From: Streptomyces sp. NRRL S-244
GTDB taxonomy: Bacteria; Actinomycetota; Actinomycetes; Streptomycetales; Streptomycetaceae
DNA: 64,000 nt
Assembly: GCF_000717915.1 (NCBI RefSeq)
Contig: NZ_JOCX01000009.1
Span: 175,816 to 239,815, forward strand
Direction of reading: 5' to 3'
The notes under the pieces were generated by a model. It did not search any database, was not told the origin of the DNA, and saw only the letters and a program-made list of their open reading frames with translations. The first letter of the stretch is position 1. Each line of letters starts with the position of its first letter. This document shows, one piece after another, positions 16,418 through 24,952 of the stretch. The position numbers and the translations under genes were made by a program.

Positions 16418-18188
16418 TGCGGAACCTCTGGGTCATCTGGGTGATCTGGGCGGGGAGGGCGGTGATCTCTAGCACCCGTATGGCCATGCCGCAGGCGCCG
16501 AACATGGCGGGGACGAGCAGGCAGCCGAGCGCGGCGCTGAGCAGCGGGTCGGGGATCATCGGCCCGGCGATCCAGCCCGTGCCGCAGGCGCCGACGGCGG
16601 CGACGGAGAGCCGGCCGATGCTGAGCGCGACCCGGCGGACCTGGATGGCGACGATCCGCGAGCCGAGCCCGGTGAGGAGCAGGGCGGCGGTGGTGGAGAT
16701 GCCGGCGGCGTTGGCGGCGGCGATGCCGTACGTGCCCCACCAGCGGACGGCGAAGGCTCCGGCCACGATGTTGACGAGGAGTCCGGCACCCATCGCGAGC
16801 GCCGGGAACCAGGTGGGCCGGGCGGTCGAGAAGAAGGGCCGGGACAGCGCCCCGACGAGGCAGTGGCCGAGGAGTCCGAGGGCGTAGACCCGCATGACGG
16901 AGGCGGTGGCCAGGGTGTCGCGGTGGGTGAACGCGCCGCGTTCGAAGAGCACCTGGATGATCTGGGGCGCGTACCCGATGACGAGGGCGCTGCCCACGAG
17001 GACGGCGAGGGAGGCCAGCGCGAGGTCCTGTTCGACGCGGCGCCGGGCCTTCTCGCGCTCTCCGCCGGCCATGGCCTGGGCGACGACGGGGAAGGTGACG
17101 GTGCAGATCATCAGCGACAGCACCATCGGCATCTGCGCGACCTTCTGCGCGTAGTTCAGGTGCGAGATCGCCCCGGGCGGCAGCGAGGCGGCCAGGAACC
17201 GCTCGACCAGCACCTGCGACTGCCGGAACACCGCGAAGAAGACCACCGGGGCGATCAGGCCGAACGCGATGAGGGTGGGCCGGTCCCGGTCGCGCTGGCT
17301 GCGCGGCGCATCCTTGGCGCGGGGCGGCCCGAAGCCCACGTTCCGGATGAACGCGGGCAGTTGGACGAGCACCATCAGCAGCCCGCCCGCGGCGACCCCG
17401 GCCGCGGCGGCGCGCACCCCCCACACCGCGTGCAGGGCGATCATCGTGCCGATGATCCCGACGTTGTACGAGACGTAGATCGCGGCCGGCGGCACGAACG
17501 AGCGGTGTGCCCGCAGCGCGGCGCTGAAGTACCCCGCGACCCCGAAGGACAGCACGGTCAGCGCGGTCATCCGGGTGCACTCCACGGCCAGCGCCGGGTC
17601 GGGCAGTCCGGGCGCGAGCACGGCGACGACGAGCGGCGCCGCGACCACGAGCAGGGAGGCGACGGCGGCCAGGAGCACCGTCAGCCGCGGCAGGGTCGCG
17701 CCCACGAGGAGCCGTACGGGGTCCTGGGCGCGGGCCTCCTTGCGGGTGAGCCCGGCGCGGGCGGCCGCCCGCCGGGCCAGGGCCTGGCTGAACGCGGGCA
17801 CCATCAAGAGCGCCATGGCGTCCTCGATGAGCAGCGTCGAGGCCATCTCGGGCACGGTCCAGGCGATCAGGAAGGCGTCGCTGTCGTGCCCGGCCCCGAA
17901 GAGGTGCGCGATGGTCTGGTCCCGGAACAGCCCGAACACCGCCCCGGCGGCGGTCAGTCCGGCGGTGACGGCGGCGGCCTTGGCCAGGAACCGCCCCAGC
18001 GGAGCCGGAGCCGCGCTCCCGGCCGGGTACCCGGGCAGGGCCGGGGCGCCCGGTCCGGCCGGTGGCCGGGGCCCGGCGGAGCCGTGCGGGGCCGCGGGGG
18101 ACGCCGGGGCCGGGGTGCCCGGGACGCGGGCGGGGCCCGCCCCGGCCGGGGGGCCGGAGGCGGGCCGCCAAGGCGTCGTATCGGTCAC
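16407..18188 (-). CDS. MurJ/MviN-family lipid-linked oligosaccharide flippase
   Basis: A 593-residue polytopic protein of the MOP superfamily with about 14 transmembrane helices after an N-terminal Pro/Ala-rich cytosolic tail (about 70 residues). Family marks include FGLFRDQTIAHLFGAG near residue 85, the conserved Arg-rich loops and LFERGAFTHRDT in the second half, as in MurJ. Its position between the ligase and deacetylase genes suggests it flips the polysaccharide repeat unit, taking the place of a Wzx protein, rather than lipid II. GTG start at 18188 overlaps the upstream ligase stop (GTGA). Whether it can also move lipid II is unknown. Confidence 0.87.
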   Translation of the reverse strand: MTDTTPWRPASGPPAGAGPARVPGTPAPASPAAPHGSAGPRPPAGPGAPALPGYPAGSAAPAPLGRFLAKAAAVTAGLTAAGAVFGLFRDQTIAHLFGAGHDSDAFLIAWTVPEMASTLLIEDAMALLMVPAFSQALARRAAARAGLTRKEARAQDPVRLLVGATLPRLTVLLAAVASLLVVAAPLVVAVLAPGLPDPALAVECTRMTALTVLSFGVAGYFSAALRAHRSFVPPAAIYVSYNVGIIGTMIALHAVWGVRAAAAGVAAGGLLMVLVQLPAFIRNVGFGPPRAKDAPRSQRDRDRPTLIAFGLIAPVVFFAVFRQSQVLVERFLAASLPPGAISHLNYAQKVAQMPMVLSLMICTVTFPVVAQAMAGGEREKARRRVEQDLALASLAVLVGSALVIGYAPQIIQVLFERGAFTHRDTLATASVMRVYALGLLGHCLVGALSRPFFSTARPTWFPALAMGAGLLVNIVAGAFAVRWWGTYGIAAANAAGISTTAALLLTGLGSRIVAIQVRRVALSIGRLSVAAVGACGTGWIAGPMIPDPLLSAALGCLLVPAMFGACGMAIRVLEITALPAQITQMTQRFRNAR

Positions 18189-19573
18189 CGGCCGTCCGCA
18201 CCCGGAGCCGTGCGCGCCCACGGCCGGCCGGCGCCGCCGTCGGGAACCGCTTCCGCCGCGTGGGGAGCCGGCAGGGCCCACCAGGCCGCCAGGCCGATGA
18301 TCACCCCGGTCAGGACGGTGGACGGCCCGCCGATGTCCGCGTACAGGAAGTCGGTCAGCTGCCAGACGAACAGCCCGATCGCGATCAGCCCGCAGTCCCG
18401 CAGCGCGGAATCGCCGGTGACGCACCGCCGCAGACCCGCGACGAGCAGCGCCGCCCAGCCGCCCGCCAGCGCGGTCAGCCCGATCAGCCCCTGCTCGCTC
18501 AGCACCAGCAGGTACATGTTGTGCGGGGAGAGCAGCGGCTGGCGGATGTACGCCTGACCCGCGCCGGCGGTGTCGCTGCCGGAGGAGAGCCCCAGCGAGG
18601 AGTGCCCGTCCCGGTTGGCCGGGAAGCCCTTGAGGCCCACCCCGACCGCCGGCCGCTCGCGCCACATCGACTCGGCGGCGGCCCACATCGTGTAGCGGTC
18701 GGTCACCGACTGGTCGGGGGCGCTGGAGACCTGCGTGATCGAGGTCAGCCGCTCCGCGACCATCTCGGAGCCGACCCCGAGCCCGCCCACCAGGACCACC
18801 CCGGCCGCGGCCAGCGCGAGCAGCACCTTCAGCGCCCGCCGGATCCCGGCGAGCAGCATCACCAGCACCGCCGCGCCGACCGTGGCGATCCACACGCCCC
18901 GGCTGAACGACAGCACCAGCGGCAGCACCAGCAGCAGCGCCACGCCCCCGCCGATCCGCCGGACCCGCCGCGGCAGCCCGGGCGCCAGCCCGACCGCGGT
19001 CGCCACGATCAGCCCGTACGCCACTACGGTGGCCATGCCCATCACGTCACCGGGGCCGAAGGTGCCCACGGCCCGGACGTCCTGGCCCTGGTACGAGGCC
19101 CCCGTGTGGGTCGCGAACTGCACGACCCCCACCGCGCCCTGCACCAGCGCCAGCACCACGAAGCACCCGGCGGCCAGCCGGAACTCCCCGGCGTCGCGCA
19201 CCAGCAGCACGATCGCCGCCGGGACCAGCACGAACACCTGGAGGTAGCGCACGAACCCGGGCAGCGCCGCGTACGGGTCCCCGGCGGTCGCGGTCGCCAC
19301 CGCCAGCCCCACGGCCGGCACGCCGAGCACCGCCACGCCCAGCGGGCTCAGCTCCCGCACCCGGCCGCGCAGCGCCTGCACCGCGCAGACCAGGACCAGC
19401 AGCAGCGAGGCGGCGTCGGCCGGGCCGACCTTGCCGGAGGTGCTCGCGTCGCCCGCCGCGATCGGGGCGAGGAGCAGCAGGACGGTCGCGGCGAGCGGCA
19501 GCAGCGGCCAGTGCCGCCGCAGCAGCCCCGCCGTGTCGGGCCGCGCGCCGAACGGCGATACGGCGAGGCTCAT
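18185..19573 (-). CDS. O-antigen ligase / polymerase-like membrane protein
   Basis: A 462-residue integral membrane protein with roughly 11-12 hydrophobic helices and a large external loop (about 270-370) containing DRYTMWAAAESMWRERPAVG, VGLKGFP and LSPHNMYLLVLSEQG. The H-N in this last motif and the preceding pattern are typical of the Wzy/WaaL O-antigen ligase family, which polymerises or transfers lipid-linked glycans outside the membrane. Start MSLAVSPFG at 19573 gives a one-base TGATG overlap with the priming transferase stop and is preferred over an upstream frame extension. Confidence 0.87.
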   Translation of the reverse strand: MSLAVSPFGARPDTAGLLRRHWPLLPLAATVLLLLAPIAAGDASTSGKVGPADAASLLLVLVCAVQALRGRVRELSPLGVAVLGVPAVGLAVATATAGDPYAALPGFVRYLQVFVLVPAAIVLLVRDAGEFRLAAGCFVVLALVQGAVGVVQFATHTGASYQGQDVRAVGTFGPGDVMGMATVVAYGLIVATAVGLAPGLPRRVRRIGGGVALLLVLPLVLSFSRGVWIATVGAAVLVMLLAGIRRALKVLLALAAAGVVLVGGLGVGSEMVAERLTSITQVSSAPDQSVTDRYTMWAAAESMWRERPAVGVGLKGFPANRDGHSSLGLSSGSDTAGAGQAYIRQPLLSPHNMYLLVLSEQGLIGLTALAGGWAALLVAGLRRCVTGDSALRDCGLIAIGLFVWQLTDFLYADIGGPSTVLTGVIIGLAAWWALPAPHAAEAVPDGGAGRPWARTAPGADGR

Positions 19574-21090
19574 CAGCTGCCCCCCAGCCGGAAGCGGAAG
19601 AAGGAGGCCGCGGTGCGGGCGAGGATCCACAGGTCCTGCCACAGCGACCAGGTGTCGATGTAGTGGTTGTCGAAGCGGGCCCGGTCCTCGATGGAGGTGT
19701 CCCCGCGCAGGCCGTTGATCTGGGCGAGCCCGGTGATGCCGACGGGCATCCGGTGCCGGGCCTCGTAGCCCGGGTGCACGCTGCTGAACTTCGCCACGAA
19801 GAAGGGGCGTTCCGGCCGCGGCCCGACCAGGCTCATGTCACCCCGTACGACGTTCCACAGCTGCGGCAGCTCGTCCAGCGAGGACTTGCGCAGGAAGGAG
19901 CCGACCGGGCTCATCCGGTTGTCGCCGGCGACCGTCCACCGGGTGGCGGACTCGTGCTCGTCGGCGCGCAGGGTGCGGAACTTCAGCAGCGTGAAGGGGC
20001 GCCCGTACAGGCCGACGCGCTCCTGCCGGAAGATCACCCCGGGCCCGTCGGAGATCCGTACGGCCAGGGCGCACGCGCCCATGACGGGCGCGGCCGCGAT
20101 CAGCGCGAGCGCGGCCAGCAGCCCGTCGATGGCCCGCTTCACCCAGCGCTCCACCGGCCGGGACGGGCGCGGCAGCAGCGGCTGTACGGCGTACCCCCAC
20201 AGCTGGTCGGCGGGCTGGGCCACCCGCATGCCGGTCACCTTGGCGGTGCCGGCCGGGTCGGCGAGCCAGAGCCGGCAGCCGTGGTCGTGGAAGAGGCGGA
20301 CCAGGGCGGCGGTGCGCTCGTCGGCCTCCGGCGGGCGGGTGAACACCGCGTGCCGGACCGAGTTCTGGATGACCGCGCGCCGGATGTCCTCGTGCGTGGC
20401 GAGCACCGGTACGGCGTCGCCGCCCTCCTCGGGGCCGCCGGTGGCGGCGAGCCCGACGGGCCGCAGCCCGTACTCGGGGCGCCCGTGCAGGGCGGCGGCG
20501 ACCGCGCTCGCCCCGGCGCCGGGGCCGACGACGAGGGCCGAGGCGGGCCGGCGGCGGGCCGCGCGGCGGCGCAGCCGGTTGACGAACCCGCGCCCGGAGC
20601 AGGCAAGTACGGTCTGCAGACAGACGGCGCCCAGCAGCGCCGGCCAGCCGAGGGCCCGGCCCGGCGCCGCGGCCGCCACGACGGCGGCGAAGGCGCACCA
20701 CAGGGCGGCGGCCCGCCCGGCCAGCGCGGGCAGATCCAGCAGCGCGGAGGGCGCGAGCCGCGGCCGGTACAGCCCGGCCTGCGCGTGCAGCGCGGCGGCC
20801 AGCACGGACATCGGGGCGGCCACCCCGGCGGGCACCGCCGTCCCGGGTGCGGACAGGGCCGTCGTGGTGAGTACGGCGGCCAGCGCGTCGGCGGTCAGCA
20901 ACGGGAGGATCCCGTCGCGGCGCCGGACCCGGTGCGGCCGCAGCAGGGGCCTGGCCTGGTCGGCCCGGGGCCGGCGTGGTGGGTGGATGGCGGTCACGGA
21001 CCGTCGGACGGCTGCGGTGCCGGCGGTGCCGCCGGCGGGCCCCGTGCCGCCCTGCCCGGTGTGCCGGGCGGGTGCGCTGTCCATCGTCAT
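19573..21090 (-). CDS. Polyprenyl glycosylphosphotransferase (priming sugar-phosphate transferase)
   Basis: A 505-residue membrane enzyme that would load the first sugar-phosphate onto undecaprenyl phosphate. N-terminal hydrophobic helices and a CoA-binding-like domain (about 170-300, SALVVGPGAGASAVAAALHG) precede a transmembrane hairpin and the catalytic bacterial sugar transferase domain (about 330-505): KRAIDGLLAAL, GRPFTLLKFRTLR, KSSLDELPQLWNVVRGDMSL and LVGPRPERP, ending GITGLAQINGLRG. The ATG overlaps the upstream glycosyltransferase stop (ATGA). It defines this operon as a Wzx/Wzy-type exopolysaccharide pathway, since it carries out the committed priming step. Confidence 0.92.
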   Translation of the reverse strand: MTMDSAPARHTGQGGTGPAGGTAGTAAVRRSVTAIHPPRRPRADQARPLLRPHRVRRRDGILPLLTADALAAVLTTTALSAPGTAVPAGVAAPMSVLAAALHAQAGLYRPRLAPSALLDLPALAGRAAALWCAFAAVVAAAAPGRALGWPALLGAVCLQTVLACSGRGFVNRLRRRAARRRPASALVVGPGAGASAVAAALHGRPEYGLRPVGLAATGGPEEGGDAVPVLATHEDIRRAVIQNSVRHAVFTRPPEADERTAALVRLFHDHGCRLWLADPAGTAKVTGMRVAQPADQLWGYAVQPLLPRPSRPVERWVKRAIDGLLAALALIAAAPVMGACALAVRISDGPGVIFRQERVGLYGRPFTLLKFRTLRADEHESATRWTVAGDNRMSPVGSFLRKSSLDELPQLWNVVRGDMSLVGPRPERPFFVAKFSSVHPGYEARHRMPVGITGLAQINGLRGDTSIEDRARFDNHYIDTWSLWQDLWILARTAASFFRFRLGGS

Positions 21091-22304
21091 CGGCTGATGC
21101 GCTCCTGGTTCAAGGGCCGGGGCCTGCCCAGCAGTTCGTGGTACAGACCGGTGACCGCGTCCGTGGTCCGCCGCACGTCGAAGTCGGTCCGGGCGTGCTG
21201 CCCGGCCTGCTCCCCGAGTTCGGCGAGCAGCCGCGGTTCGGCGAGCAGCCGTCCCATGGCTTTGGCCAGGGCCGTCGGGTCCTCCGGCGGTACCAGGCAG
21301 AGCCGTCCCTGACCGGGCGGCAGGCTCTCCCGGGCACCGCTGACGTCGGAGACCAGGACCGGTCGGCCGCAGGCCATGGCTTCGAGCGGGGCGAGCGCCA
21401 TGCCCTCCCACCGCGACGGCAGTACAACGAGATCGGCGGCCCGAAGCCACGGTCGGATGTCGGGGGCGGCCCCCGCGAAGAGCACTCCGGGCGGGGCGCT
21501 GCGGCGCAGCCGCTCGGTGTCGGGGCCGTCGCCGACGAGCGCGAGACGGGCTTCGGGGACGTTGCCGAGCACCTCCCGCCAGGCCCGGAGCAGGATGTCC
21601 TGGCCCTTCTGCTGGCAGAGCCGGCCCACGCAGACGGCGAGCGGCCCGTCGCCCAGGAAGGCGGCGGGCAACGGGAGTTCGGTACGCGCCCGGGCCCGGT
21701 CGGCGTCGCGGTCGGGGCTGCCTGGGCGGAAGTGGTCCAGGTCCACGCCGTTGCGGATCACCGACCAGTGGGCGGTGATCCCCTCTGCCTCCCCGGCCCG
21801 GCGTTCGGCCTCGCTGACGCAGAGCACCCGGTCGGCCCAACGGGCCCCGAACCGCTCCCAGCGCAGGGCGAGCGCGGCGGTGGCCCCGCCGACGGCGTCG
21901 AAGGACCAGGCGTGCGGCTGGAAGACGGTGGGCACGGCCCCTCGTACGGCGAGCCGCCCGGCGAGGCCGGCCTTGGCACTGTGGGCGTGCAGCACGTCGG
22001 GCCCGACCTGGCCGATGATCCGCCGGGCGCCGAGGACTTCGGCGGGCAGGTCGGGCCCGGGGGCCCGGCCGGCGCGCCAGGTGAGCACCTCGGCCCCGGC
22101 CGCGCGGGCGGCGTCGGCGAGCTGTCCGCCGCGCGGGCAGCCGACGGCGGTCCGCAGGCCGGCGGCCGTCTGGGCGCGGACGAGGTCGACGACGACGCGG
22201 GCGACACCGCCGTCGACGGGCTGGACGAGGTGCAGGACGGACAGGGGGCGGGGGATCGGAGCCTGCGCGGGGGAGGGCTGCGCAGGGGGAGGCTGTTTCG
22301 GCAC
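21087..22304 (-). CDS. Glycosyltransferase family 4
   Basis: A 405-residue GT-B glycosyltransferase. N-terminus LSVLHLVQPVDGGVARVVVD matches the Gly-rich acceptor lobe of GT4 enzymes; LHAHSAKAGLAGRLA and VIRNGVDLDHFRPG are typical interior motifs; the donor lobe has AVCVGRLCQQKGQDILLRAW and LPSRWEGMALAPLEAMACG (E-x7-E). It would add the second or a later sugar of the repeat unit. It starts 19 bases after the DUF3344 gene ends and its stop overlaps the priming transferase start, so it is an early gene of the operon. Confidence 0.9.
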   Translation of the reverse strand: MPKQPPPAQPSPAQAPIPRPLSVLHLVQPVDGGVARVVVDLVRAQTAAGLRTAVGCPRGGQLADAARAAGAEVLTWRAGRAPGPDLPAEVLGARRIIGQVGPDVLHAHSAKAGLAGRLAVRGAVPTVFQPHAWSFDAVGGATAALALRWERFGARWADRVLCVSEAERRAGEAEGITAHWSVIRNGVDLDHFRPGSPDRDADRARARTELPLPAAFLGDGPLAVCVGRLCQQKGQDILLRAWREVLGNVPEARLALVGDGPDTERLRRSAPPGVLFAGAAPDIRPWLRAADLVVLPSRWEGMALAPLEAMACGRPVLVSDVSGARESLPPGQGRLCLVPPEDPTALAKAMGRLLAEPRLLAELGEQAGQHARTDFDVRRTTDAVTGLYHELLGRPRPLNQERISR

Positions 22305-22323
22305 GCGGAGTGGTCTCCTACGT

Positions 22324-23448
22324 TCAGCGGCGCGCGTCTGTCTGAACGAAGAGCACGCCGAGGAATTGACCCTGGCTTTCGCCCGTGAACCTGAAGCTCA
22401 GGCTGCGGGCGCCACCGGACAGGGCGGGACTCAGGTCGAACACGTCCGCGTCATATCCGAGATTATTCATATGTTCGGGCTGTCGCACGAACGAGGGATC
22501 GCCGAATTCCGTGATCGTGGAATTCATAACATCATTAAAAGGATTTTCTGCATCGCTGATGTTGACCCGGCGGCCACTGTCGGAGGTCACGGTGAGTGAG
22601 TCACCGAGGGTCCCGCGGTCCCCGTCGTACGCGACCACGCCGGCCTTCCCCGCCGAACCCGCGGCCGCGTCCAGCCCGGCGACCTCGACCGTGTCGGCGG
22701 CCCCCGGGCCCGCGCCCGCGGCGATCGACTCGAAGCCGTCCCACAGCGAGATCCGGCGCACCGGCTCCTGCGGGTGCTCGTACGCCACGACCAGCGTCCA
22801 GCCGCCCCAGGCACCCACCTCGGAGTGGCCCATCGCGATGTTCAGCTGGGCCACCGTCCACATCCCGGCGCCGCCCTTGCGGACCAGCGGGGTCACGTCG
22901 GCCGAGGCCTGGTAGGCATCGCTGCCCGCGTCCGTCCGGTGGCCGATCACCGTGTCGGCGAGGACCTCCTTGTAGGCCCCGCCCGGCTCGGCGAGCAGCA
23001 CCCGGCCGTTGTCCTCCGGCGGCTTCTGCTCGCCCACCCGCAGGTTCCCGCCCCAGTACAGGCGGGCGTACGAGACCTTCGCGCCCTGCGGGACCTTGAG
23101 GTCGGCCCGGGTGGAGTTGTAGGTGTCCGGGTCCTTGTCGACCTCGCTGTAGAACATGTCGAAATCGCTGTTGACCCCCGCCGCACCCCCCTTGACCTCG
23201 GTGCACGGCTCGGCGTCCGGCGCCTCCTCGCGGCGGCAGGCGATGGAGGAGTTGGAGGCGCGGACCAGTCCGCCGCGCTGGACGGACTGGTAACGCTGGG
23301 TGAATGGGATCTTGGCCATTTCCCGCACGGCGGGAGCGGCCGGGCCCGGCGGAGCGGCCGCGGCATCGGGCGCCGTGGGGACGTTCGCCGAAAGTACGAG
23401 GCAGGACAGCAGACCGAGCGTGCCGAGGATTCTGCGGGACGAACCCAT
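22324..23448 (-). CDS. Secreted DUF3344-type protein
   Basis: A 374-residue exported protein, starting MGSSRRILGTLGLLSCLVLS with a signal peptide (cleavage near DAAAA, about residue 32). GGAG lies about eight bases before the ATG at 23448, favouring it over a frame extension upstream. The mature domain is beta-rich: VSYARLYWGGNL, a YQASADVTPLV segment, WTLVVAYEHP, and SLWDGFESIA, which match the style of DUF3344 surface or adhesin-like proteins in Actinobacteria. It is the promoter-proximal gene of the polysaccharide operon, so it may bind or anchor the exported polymer. The assignment is by recognition only. Confidence 0.78.
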   Translation of the reverse strand: MGSSRRILGTLGLLSCLVLSANVPTAPDAAAAPPGPAAPAVREMAKIPFTQRYQSVQRGGLVRASNSSIACRREEAPDAEPCTEVKGGAAGVNSDFDMFYSEVDKDPDTYNSTRADLKVPQGAKVSYARLYWGGNLRVGEQKPPEDNGRVLLAEPGGAYKEVLADTVIGHRTDAGSDAYQASADVTPLVRKGGAGMWTVAQLNIAMGHSEVGAWGGWTLVVAYEHPQEPVRRISLWDGFESIAAGAGPGAADTVEVAGLDAAAGSAGKAGVVAYDGDRGTLGDSLTVTSDSGRRVNISDAENPFNDVMNSTITEFGDPSFVRQPEHMNNLGYDADVFDLSPALSGGARSLSFRFTGESQGQFLGVLFVQTDARR

Positions 23449-23622
23449 GACCCTGTCTCCATTTTCGATCAAGGGGACAAAACAGGAGTGAACTTTGTCA
23501 GAAATCAGGCTGGAAATCACGCCGGACTCGCTCGTACGGCCTTTTGGGCGATAACACGCACCCTCGCAGGCGGCGGGTCGTTATGCGGTGCACCATCGTT
23601 CGGACCGAAAGGAAAAACGGAG

Positions 23623-23865
23623 ATGAACAAGAGGCTGATGCGCACCACCACCGTGGCGGTCGCCGGCGCCGCGGCACTGATGGGCGGCGCGGGCCTCGCC
23701 TCCGCGGACTCGGCGGCGGCGGGCTTCGCGGCCGGGTCCCCCGGCGTGGCGAGCGGCAACCTGGTCCAGGTCCCGGTCAACGTCCCCGTGAACGTCTGCG
23801 GCCTCGCGGTCAGCGTGATCGGCGCGCTGAACCCGACGTTCGGCAACACCTGCATCAACGCCTGA
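23623..23865 (+). CDS. Short chaplin
   Basis: An 80-residue exported hydrophobic protein. A signal peptide (MNKRLMRTTTVAVAGAAALM, cleaved after ASA) releases a mature chaplin domain of about 50 residues with the family pattern GSPGVASGNLVQVPVNVPVN, VCG, then NPTFGNTCINA. The two Cys form the intramolecular disulphide found in chaplins. Chaplins assemble into amyloid-like fibres at the air-water interface and coat aerial hyphae. The start is set by AAAGGAAAAA upstream of the ATG at 23623. It stands at the left of the chaplin/rodlin island, divergent from the polysaccharide operon. Confidence 0.95.
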   Translation: MNKRLMRTTTVAVAGAAALMGGAGLASADSAAAGFAAGSPGVASGNLVQVPVNVPVNVCGLAVSVIGALNPTFGNTCINA

Positions 23866-23898
23866 CCGTCAGTCCGACCGTCAGTCCGACTGTCAGCC
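23866..23898. repeat. 12-bp tandem repeat after the first chaplin
   Basis: About 2.8 copies of CCGTCAGTCCGA immediately overlapping the stop of the first chaplin gene. The repeat occupies what would normally be the mRNA 3' end, between the chaplin and the first rodlin. It shows no hairpin strong enough to be called a terminator. Confidence 0.75.
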
Positions 23899-24019
23899 CA
23901 AACGTCAATCGGGTCGCTCGAAACGAAGGCATCCGGGTGAAGTCACGCAACCCGATCCCGGGCCCGGCCGTTGACCCGGGTGCTCCACTACCGGGCAATC
24001 CAGCAAAAAAGGGACGACA

Positions 24020-24463
24020 ATGATCAAGAAGATGATGGCCACTGCGGCTGCCGCAGCCTCGGTCGTGGGCATCGGTGCCGCCATGGCCCCTCAGGCGATG
24101 GCCATCGGCAACGACAACGGCATCAACACCGTCAACGGCAACGGCGCCTCGCAGATCTACGGCAACCAGGCCACCTACGGCACCATGAGCCCCCAGATGG
24201 CGCTCATCCAGGGCTCGTTCAACAAGCCCTGCATCGCGCTGCCGGCCAAGGTCAACGCCCAGTCGATCCTCGCGCTCGTCAACGTCGGCGTCCAGGACAT
24301 CCCGATCCTGTCCAACCCGATGAACCAGCAGTGCACCGAGAACTCCACCCAGGCCAAGGGCGACGAGCCGCTCTCCCACATCCTGGACAACATCCCGGTC
24401 CTGTCTCGCCGCTTGTCCACCCCGCTCGACCGCACGCTCGAATGCGCCGCGAATAGCATGTAA
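24020..24463 (+). CDS. Rodlin with unusual C-terminus
   Basis: A 147-residue secreted rodlin, one of the proteins that, with chaplins, form the paired-rodlet layer of spores and aerial hyphae. Signal peptide MIKKMMATAAAAASVVGIGA to about residue 28; mature part starts IGNDNGINTVNGNGA and carries GSFNKPCIALPAKVNAQSIL, PMNQQCTENSTQAKGDEPLS, with two Cys. The known family normally ends a few residues after the IPVLS position. Here the frame runs on for another 18 residues (SRRLSTPLDRTLECAANSM) that look unlike a rodlin. The last 99 rodlin-like bases are identical to those of the second rodlin at 28421-28519. Confidence 0.9.
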   Translation: MIKKMMATAAAAASVVGIGAAMAPQAMAIGNDNGINTVNGNGASQIYGNQATYGTMSPQMALIQGSFNKPCIALPAKVNAQSILALVNVGVQDIPILSNPMNQQCTENSTQAKGDEPLSHILDNIPVLSRRLSTPLDRTLECAANSM

Positions 24464-24599
24464 ATCCGCCGCGAATTCCGGGCGGCGTACGCACGGGTGA
24501 ATTGCGGAGCCACTCGCGAAAATCTCCGGTTTCTTTTCCCGGACCCACTCGTTGTTATTTCTGCAGTGGACACGCCTCTGCGGGAAGGATCGAAAACAA

Positions 24600-24833
24600 A
24601 TGACGTACAAGAAGGCAGTGGTGCTGGCCGCCGGCGCTCTCATGGCCGCCGGTGCCGCCTCGCCCGCCATGGCCGACTCGGTCGCCGACGGCAACGCCAT
24701 CGGCTCCCCCGGCGTGCTCTCCGGGAACCTCGCCCAGGTTCCGGTGCACGTCCCGGTCAACGTCTGCGGCAACACCGTCGACGTGGTCGGCGTGCTGAAC
24801 CCCGCGTTCGGCAACACCTGCGTCAACGCCTGA
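24600..24833 (+). CDS. Short chaplin
   Basis: A 77-residue exported chaplin. Signal peptide MTYKKAVVLAAGALMAAGAA, cleaved after AMA, then a single chaplin domain: GSPGVLSGNLAQVPVHVPVN, VCGNTVDVVGVLNPAFGN, TCVNA, with the usual Cys pair. GGAAGGATC precedes the ATG at 24600 and fixes the start although the frame is open upstream. It is followed by a very strong terminator hairpin at 24868-24907. Function: amyloid-forming surfactant coat protein of aerial hyphae. Confidence 0.95.
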   Translation: MTYKKAVVLAAGALMAAGAASPAMADSVADGNAIGSPGVLSGNLAQVPVHVPVNVCGNTVDVVGVLNPAFGNTCVNA

Positions 24834-24867
24834 CGAAGCGCCTGCCCGCAAGGGCAAACCTCCTCGG

Positions 24868-24907
24868 GGTGGCCTCGGAGTGCACGGCGGTGCACTCCGA
24901 GGCCACC
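24868..24907. terminator. Perfect 18-bp stem hairpin after second chaplin
   Basis: An exact inverted repeat (GGTGGCCTCGGAGTGCAC and its complement) with a 4-base loop GGCG, starting 34 bases after the chaplin stop. This is the strongest hairpin in the island and would end the chaplin transcript. It also lies just before the ribosome binding site of the long chaplin, and its right arm is only 46 bases from that ATG, so it may insulate the two genes. Confidence 0.85.
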
Positions 24908-24952
24908 TTCGATTCAGCACCGGCGGGAGAGCCGGTAGACAGGGAAGGACCC

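Noticed and set aside
16407..18188. The essential lipid II flippase MurJ of the cell-division pathway.
   Set aside because: It is embedded in an exopolysaccharide operon. Streptomyces have the housekeeping mviN copy near the chromosome origin in another context, so this is better read as a paralogue.
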